Positions 42,918 to 46,484 of a DNA stretch of 46,484 nucleotides are shown here, piece after piece (the stretch's first letter is position 1; the number at the start of each line of letters is the position of its first letter). The notes under the pieces are model-generated. The model was not told the origin of the DNA and ran no database searches. It saw only the letters and a list, made by a program, of their open reading frames with translations. This DNA is from an uncultured Candidatus Poseidoniales archaeon. Its GTDB lineage: Archaea; Thermoplasmatota; Poseidoniia; Poseidoniales; Thalassarchaeaceae. The stretch covers positions 1 to 46,484 of the forward strand of contig CACJKA010000009.1 in assembly GCA_902593945.1 (NCBI GenBank). The letters are read 5' to 3'. The position numbers and the translations under genes are program-made.

Positions 42918-43232
42918 TTGTTAAGTTGTATATCGAGAATAATTGAAGAAAGATCTAATGGAGTAAATTGGACAAGCGATATGATGAATTTAGAAATAGA
43001 ATATATTTCTAAGACCTTAGAATTAATGAGGGATGCGAAACAAATATCTAATGATTCTTATTTAGATTCAGGATCGATTCAAGGAGGACTTACAGTTATA
43101 TCTAGTCTAATGGAGCAAGATATACCTGAAAACGAAATCGATTCTTTAATGCAAACACTATACTCTCGAGCGGTCAATTTAGAAGAAAAATATCCTGGAT
43201 TAAGTGATACCTTAGATTCTTATAGGCATTAG
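42918..43232 (+). CDS. Small helical protein of unknown function
   Basis: A 104-residue acidic, helix-rich protein that I do not recognise. It starts at TTG 42918, behind a strong GGGAGGAAT sequence, 13 bases after the epimerase stop. Cysteine occurs only at position 4, and no catalytic motif stands out. Its middle, SNDSYLDSGSIQGGLTVISSLM, could connect two helical hairpins. Its place directly behind the mutase/epimerase pair suggests it belongs to the same operon, but I see nothing that ties it to CoA chemistry. Confidence 0.7.
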   Translation: MLSCISRIIEERSNGVNWTSDMMNLEIEYISKTLELMRDAKQISNDSYLDSGSIQGGLTVISSLMEQDIPENEIDSLMQTLYSRAVNLEEKYPGLSDTLDSYRH

Positions 43233-43233
43233 T

Positions 43234-43258
43234 ATTCTTATAGTAATACTCTAAGAAT
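43234..43258. promoter_or_regulatory. Nested inverted repeats upstream of the ribbon-helix-helix gene
   Basis: ATTCTTA (43234-43240) and TAAGAAT (43252-43258) form a perfect inverted repeat. A second pair, AGTATT (43231-43236) and AATACT (43245-43250), overlaps it. The block directly abuts the TATA box of the ribbon-helix-helix gene, where a repressor would hinder TFB/TBP binding. Ribbon-helix-helix proteins often bind such palindromes in their own promoters. Confidence 0.5.
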
Positions 43259-43259
43259 A

Positions 43260-43267
43260 TTTATATA
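43260..43267 (+). promoter_or_regulatory. TATA box for the ribbon-helix-helix gene
   Basis: TTTATATA is centred about 26 bases ahead of ATG 43289, the spacing expected for a leaderless archaeal transcript. It marks a promoter inside the mcm-to-que gene run and supports ATG 43289 over the earlier in-frame GTG at 43268. Confidence 0.6.
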
Positions 43268-43288
43268 TTGGTGTTAGTTAGAAAGTTT

Positions 43289-43453
43289 ATGCCTAAAATT
43301 AGCCTAGATATCCCCTCGGAGTTATTGGGTGATTTGAAAACTCACGTTGGTGATGAAAAGAAATTTATTTCATTAGCTGATGCGGTAAGGACAGCATGTA
43401 GGAAAATGCTAGATCAATTGGATAGTATAGATGAATTCCATGGAAGGAGATGA
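43289..43453 (+). CDS. Small ribbon-helix-helix DNA-binding protein
   Basis: A 54-residue protein with the pattern PKISLDIPSELLGDLKTHV followed by FISLADAVRTACRKMLDQLD. That is one beta strand and two helices of the CopG/MetJ (ribbon-helix-helix) fold, which acts as a dimer or tetramer. It probably regulates its own promoter and the preQ0 genes behind it, given the nested inverted repeat and TATA box just upstream. There is no adjacent toxin gene, so an antitoxin role is unlikely. Its last codons contain the GGAGATGAT that seems to serve as ribosome-binding site for folE. Confidence 0.78.
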   Translation: MPKISLDIPSELLGDLKTHVGDEKKFISLADAVRTACRKMLDQLDSIDEFHGRR

Positions 43454-43457
43454 TTTT

Positions 43458-44045
43458 TTGGAAAAAATACCGGATAAAAAAGATGCTATGAGAGCAGTAG
43501 AGACATTAGTAAGATATATTGAGAAAGATTCTGGTGATTTAAGAGAGGGGCTTATTGATACCCCTAAGAGAGTTATTGACTCATTTAATGAGCTATACAA
43601 TGGTTATTCACAAAATGCAGATAGTCTGTTGGATGCTACTTTTAATGCAGAAGGTTATGACGGAATTGTTTTGCTTAAAGATATTGAATTTCATTCAACG
43701 TGCGAACACCACATGCTTCCATTCACAGGGTCTGCACATGTAGCATACATTCCAGTGGAAAAGATTGTTGGAATAAGTAAACTGGCGAGGTTGGTTGAAT
43801 TACATTCTATGAGGCTGCAGAATCAAGAACGTATTACAAAATCAATCGCAGACGATTTAGAGAGAGTTTTGAAGCCTCTTGGTTGCGGTGTAGTCATAGA
43901 AGCAAAACATGGTTGTATGCAATGCCGTGGAGTAAAAAAACAGAATTCGGTTATGTCTACAAGCTCCATGAGAGGGGTATTTTTCGATAACTCTGAAGCT
44001 AGGATGGAACTATTACAACTAATCAATAATCCGAGAAATAAATGA
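43458..44045 (+). CDS. folE: GTP cyclohydrolase I (FolE type)
   Basis: A 195-residue enzyme converting GTP to dihydroneopterin triphosphate, the entry step to preQ0. CEHHMLPFTGSAHVAYIP and the later KHGCMQCRGV contain the zinc ligands (Cys, His, Cys) of the zinc-dependent GCYH-IA class. LARLVELHSMRLQNQERIT is the conserved core. TTG 43458 lies three bases after GGAGATGAT, a near-perfect Shine-Dalgarno match, so I prefer it over ATG 43431, which overlaps the previous gene. Many euryarchaea use MptA for the pterin step; this is the bacterial-type FolE. The genes queE, queC and queD follow. Confidence 0.93.
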   Translation: MEKIPDKKDAMRAVETLVRYIEKDSGDLREGLIDTPKRVIDSFNELYNGYSQNADSLLDATFNAEGYDGIVLLKDIEFHSTCEHHMLPFTGSAHVAYIPVEKIVGISKLARLVELHSMRLQNQERITKSIADDLERVLKPLGCGVVIEAKHGCMQCRGVKKQNSVMSTSSMRGVFFDNSEARMELLQLINNPRNK

Positions 44046-44054
44046 GGGAAGGAA

Positions 44055-44684
44055 ATGGTTATTCTTAATCAAGATATTGATAATGAGCAATTATTTCCTA
44101 TTGTTGAAATATTTCACAGTGTTCAGGGGGAAGGTTACCACGCAGGAATCCCTTCAATATTTGTTAGATTTGGCGGTTGCAATCTTAGATGTGCATGGTG
44201 TGATACTGATTTCGATATTTGGACTGATATGAGCATTTCAGAAATTGTGAATGAGTTGTCAAAGTATGATTGTGATAGAATAATATTCACAGGAGGCGAA
44301 CCTGCTCTTCAAGATTTAGTAACATTATCAGGATTCTTGAAACCGCTTGGATACTATTTGAGTATAGAAACCAATGGCACTATTGCTATACCTTCTGATA
44401 CTATAGATTGGATATGTGTAAGTCCAAAAGATCAAGAATATGAGAATATAAAAATTAGACAGAGAGTGGGTGATGAATTAAAAGTCGTATATTTAGGGCA
44501 AGATTTAGCAATGTATGATGATTTAAAAGAAGGATTTGGCCACTTATTCCTCCAACCTCTTTATGATGAAGGTCAAAGTACAGAATGGAATGGAATGAAC
44601 TTTCACAGTACTTTTGAAAAGGTTCGTTCAAATCCAGAATGGCGACTTTCTCTACAAACACATAAATGGATGGGTGTAGAATAA
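44055..44684 (+). CDS. queE: 7-carboxy-7-deazaguanine synthase (radical SAM)
   Basis: A 209-residue radical-SAM enzyme that contracts CPH4 to 7-carboxy-7-deazaguanine. It has VQGEGYHAGIPSIFVRFGGCNLRCAWCDTDFD near the N-terminus, with the C-x3-C-x2-C motif for the [4Fe-4S] cluster, and FTGGEPALQ for SAM binding. The length matches QueE. It starts at ATG 44055 behind GGGAAGG. Its stop overlaps the queC start by one base (TAATG). Confidence 0.94.
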   Translation: MVILNQDIDNEQLFPIVEIFHSVQGEGYHAGIPSIFVRFGGCNLRCAWCDTDFDIWTDMSISEIVNELSKYDCDRIIFTGGEPALQDLVTLSGFLKPLGYYLSIETNGTIAIPSDTIDWICVSPKDQEYENIKIRQRVGDELKVVYLGQDLAMYDDLKEGFGHLFLQPLYDEGQSTEWNGMNFHSTFEKVRSNPEWRLSLQTHKWMGVE

Positions 44685-45826
44685 TGAGGGCAGTGATGTC
44701 ATTCAGTGGAGGAATGGATTCGACAAGTGTGTTACTTCGTTTAATTGATGAAGGTTACAAAATTGATTGTTTATCATTCAATTACGGACAAAAACACATA
44801 ATTGAAATAGAAAAGGCAAGTGAAAACATCACCTACTTGAAAGAAAAAGGATATGATATAACTCATAAAATTGTGGATCTTTCTTCTGCAATGTCAATAT
44901 TTCGTTCGTCTTTGACCGACAATGAGATGATAGTTCCAGAAGGGTATTATGAAGAAAATCAGATGAAGAGTACTGTTGTCCCTAATAGAAATGCTATATT
45001 TTCTTCAATTATTTACGGATACGCTCTATCAATAGTTGCAAGTGAGGATGTAAATGTAAAAATAGCTCTTGGTGTACATAGTGGAGATCATGCTATTTAT
45101 CCAGATTGTAGGCCCGAATTCTATCAAAGCTTAGATGATTCATTTAAACTTGGGAATTGGGATTCTGAGAGAGTTGATTTTTATTTACCCTATATTGATG
45201 GAGACAAAGTAACAATACTAAATGATGCAGTGAAATCTTGTATCAATATTGATGTAAATTTCGATATTATATTTTCCAACACAATAACGTCATACAATCC
45301 AGATTCTGAAGGTAGAAGTTCAGGGAAGAGTGGTTCAGATATAGAAAGAATATTGGCATTTCATGAATTAGGAAGAAGAGATCCTATCGAATACATAGAT
45401 TCATGGGAAAATGTGTTGCAGAATGCAATAAGAGTAGAAAAACAATTCAAAGACGAAGAATATAGAGAACGTTTGAGTGATATCCAATATGACGTGACTA
45501 GGAAAAGTGCTACAGAGCACCCATTCACAGGTATATATTGGGATGAAAAAAGAGATGGAGAATACTTCTGCATTTGTTGCGGACATAAATTATTTACATC
45601 AGAAATGAAATTTGATTCTGGATGTGGATGGCCATCCTTTTTTACAGAAGACGAAAATGCAAACATAGAGCAAGTTGAGGATAGAAGTCATGGAATGCAT
45701 AGAGTAGAATTAAGATGTTCAATATGCGATGCCCATCTAGGACATATCTTCAATGATGGGCCAGTCAGTAAAGGTGGCCAAAGATACTGTATTAATTCGG
45801 CTTCAATGGATTTTAAGGAGGAATAA
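44684..45826 (+). CDS. queC: QueC preQ0 synthase lacking zinc cysteines, fused to methionine-(R)-sulfoxide reductase MsrB
   Basis: A 380-residue two-domain protein. Residues 1-~240 are QueC: the ATP loop SFSGGMDST, FNYGQKH, VPNRNAIF and GVHSGDHAIYPDCRPEF are intact, so ATP-dependent conversion of 7-carboxy-7-deazaguanine to preQ0 is expected. The usual zinc site (CYN...CGxCxxCxxR) reads instead S203-Y-N...S213-G-K-S216-G-S-D219-I-E-R222, so all four Cys are replaced. After a charged linker, residues ~280-380 are a complete MsrB: CICCGHKLF and CSICDAHLGH (zinc Cys pairs), FDSGCGWPSFF and catalytic RYCINSASMDF. MsrB reduces methionine-R-sulfoxide. The fusion is in one uninterrupted frame. ATG 44684 is preferred over 44666. 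Confidence 0.92.
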   Translation: MRAVMSFSGGMDSTSVLLRLIDEGYKIDCLSFNYGQKHIIEIEKASENITYLKEKGYDITHKIVDLSSAMSIFRSSLTDNEMIVPEGYYEENQMKSTVVPNRNAIFSSIIYGYALSIVASEDVNVKIALGVHSGDHAIYPDCRPEFYQSLDDSFKLGNWDSERVDFYLPYIDGDKVTILNDAVKSCINIDVNFDIIFSNTITSYNPDSEGRSSGKSGSDIERILAFHELGRRDPIEYIDSWENVLQNAIRVEKQFKDEEYRERLSDIQYDVTRKSATEHPFTGIYWDEKRDGEYFCICCGHKLFTSEMKFDSGCGWPSFFTEDENANIEQVEDRSHGMHRVELRCSICDAHLGHIFNDGPVSKGGQRYCINSASMDFKEE

Positions 45827-45828
45827 TT

Positions 45829-46281
45829 GTGACAACGAGAATTAAGAGATTTGTAGAAACAGATACAGGACATAGAGTCCCTAATCATAAGAGCAAGTGT
45901 AAACATATGCACGGGCATCGGTATAGGTGGGAAGCAGTGATTGAAGGAGATGTAGTCCAAAAGAGTGGTGTATCAGAGGAAGGAATGTTGATGGATTTTT
46001 CAGATATCTCAACAATACTTGAAACATATATTCATGACATAGTTGACCATTCATTTATTGTATATGAAAACGACCTATTAGGGATAGAAGCTCTAGAGAT
46101 ATTAGGAGATGAACATAGAACATTGAAAGTTCCATTCATACCTACGGCAGAAAATCTTGCCAGATGGGCATTTGAGCAAGTAGAGCCACATATTGTATCA
46201 AAATATGGGCAAACAATTCAATTAGTAGCAATGAATGTTAGAGAAACTCCCAAATCATGGGCATCCTGGACAAAGGACTAA
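45829..46281 (+). CDS. queD: 6-carboxy-tetrahydropterin synthase
   Basis: A 150-residue QueD that converts dihydroneopterin triphosphate to CPH4 in preQ0 synthesis. GHRVPNHKSKCKHMHGHRYRWE contains the catalytic Cys and the HxH zinc ligands. VDHSFI and PTAENLARWAFEQV supply the other conserved residues. It starts at GTG 45829 behind AAGGAGGAATAATT, two bases after the queC-msrB stop. Its stop codon overlaps the stop of a convergent gene on the minus strand by four bases. It completes the set of four preQ0 enzymes. Confidence 0.93.
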   Translation: MTTRIKRFVETDTGHRVPNHKSKCKHMHGHRYRWEAVIEGDVVQKSGVSEEGMLMDFSDISTILETYIHDIVDHSFIVYENDLLGIEALEILGDEHRTLKVPFIPTAENLARWAFEQVEPHIVSKYGQTIQLVAMNVRETPKSWASWTKD

Positions 46282-46484
46282 GAATTACCAGAGATAATTT
46301 CTTCCCAAATTTCAGGATTGTTTGAAAAATATTCAAATGCTATATTGGTTGTATGAAGCACCCCTAAAAGACGATGGATTTCATCATCCTTTGGTAAACC
46401 TCTCATAATTACTCTATGAAGAGTTTCTTCAATCCCTAATCTTCTAAATTCAATAGTAGGAATAGTTTCAGATAGTTTATTGAT
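46278..46484 (-). CDS. C-terminal end of an unidentified gene (partial at window edge)
   Basis: An open frame of 68 codons runs in from the window's end and stops at TAG (46280-46278). The visible protein is helical, with FRRLGIEETLHRVIMRGLPKDDEIHRLLGVLHTTNIAFEYFSNNPEIWEEI. I cannot identify it from the fragment. Its stop overlaps the queD stop by four bases, so the two genes converge tightly. Confidence 0.65.
   Translation of the reverse strand: MNKLSETIPTIEFRRLGIEETLHRVIMRGLPKDDEIHRLLGVLHTTNIAFEYFSNNPEIWEEIISGNS

Noticed and set aside
42918-43453. The 104-residue protein and the ribbon-helix-helix protein as a toxin-antitoxin pair.
   Set aside because: The ribbon-helix-helix gene has its own promoter, the other protein shows no toxin motif, and the neighbours are housekeeping genes.
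1-46484. Zinc sparing as a single explanation for the zinc transporter, metallothionein-like peptide and zinc-less QueC.
   Set aside because: FolE, QueD, MsrB, AlaX, MBF1 and MetG keep their zinc-ligand motifs, so a general loss of zinc dependence is not supported.

Overview
The window looks like one contig of an A+T-rich marine euryarchaeon, most likely the Poseidoniia (Marine Group II/III). The archaeal markers are a proteasome-activating nucleotidase ending in an HbYX motif, MBF1, Tsr3, Kae1, AlaX and a methionyl-tRNA synthetase with a fused tRNA-binding domain. Photolyase, MFS, AlkB-like and acyltransferase genes suit a sunlit, aerobic heterotroph. The lineage call is an inference from gene content; no rRNA gene is present. 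Genes are packed tightly, no intergenic gap exceeds 300 bases, and I see no CRISPR array or insertion sequence.

Layout. 1-3761: metal transport, with the end of a zinc-binding protein (ZnuA), an unannotated 35-residue membrane peptide, ZnuC, ZnuB and a 10-TM ArsP_2-like exporter. 3780-9910: cell-surface and accessory genes, including an unusually G+C-rich 1112-residue protein with a seven-repeat RCC1 propeller and fifteen 34-residue Cys-rich repeats, and an amino-acid-binding lipoprotein. 9989-13871: an acyltransferase-3, an AlkB-like di-iron hydroxylase, a D12-class DNA adenine methyltransferase and a small ORF6C-like protein. 13965-15621: a second metal locus, with a COG0523 GTPase, a [2Fe-2S]/thiol protein and, convergent to them, an unannotated 21-residue metallothionein-like peptide with nine cysteines. 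15775-18833: a translationally coupled pair, a membrane-anchored kinase-like protein and an OleC-like acyl-AMP ligase. 18840-25933: MFS transporter, photolyase, CoA-binding protein, a divergent phospho-lyase-like PLP enzyme and APH-type kinase, and a CNNM/CBS protein.

26072-30603 is an information-processing block (metG, tsr3, mbf1, pan). 30612-38412 holds a complete histidine-to-glutamate route: HutH, a long eukaryote-type HutU, HutI, and separate FtcD and cyclodeaminase proteins that pass the formimino carbon to tetrahydrofolate. alaX, a tRNA-Val(GAC) and a 52-residue zinc-ribbon protein are embedded in it. 38464-42904 has kae1, a Lys-rich unknown, an FKBP isomerase, and methylmalonyl-CoA mutase large subunit plus epimerase. 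43289-46281 has a small ribbon-helix-helix protein and a full preQ0 (archaeosine/queuosine precursor) operon: folE, queE, queC and queD.

The most unusual items are the QueC protein, which is fused to a complete MsrB domain and has lost all four canonical zinc cysteines; the metallothionein-like microprotein beside the COG0523 gene; the kinase-like/OleC-like pair; and the very large propeller/Cys-repeat surface protein. Several operon-internal genes start at TTG, or apparently at ATA or ATT, behind strong Shine-Dalgarno sequences.
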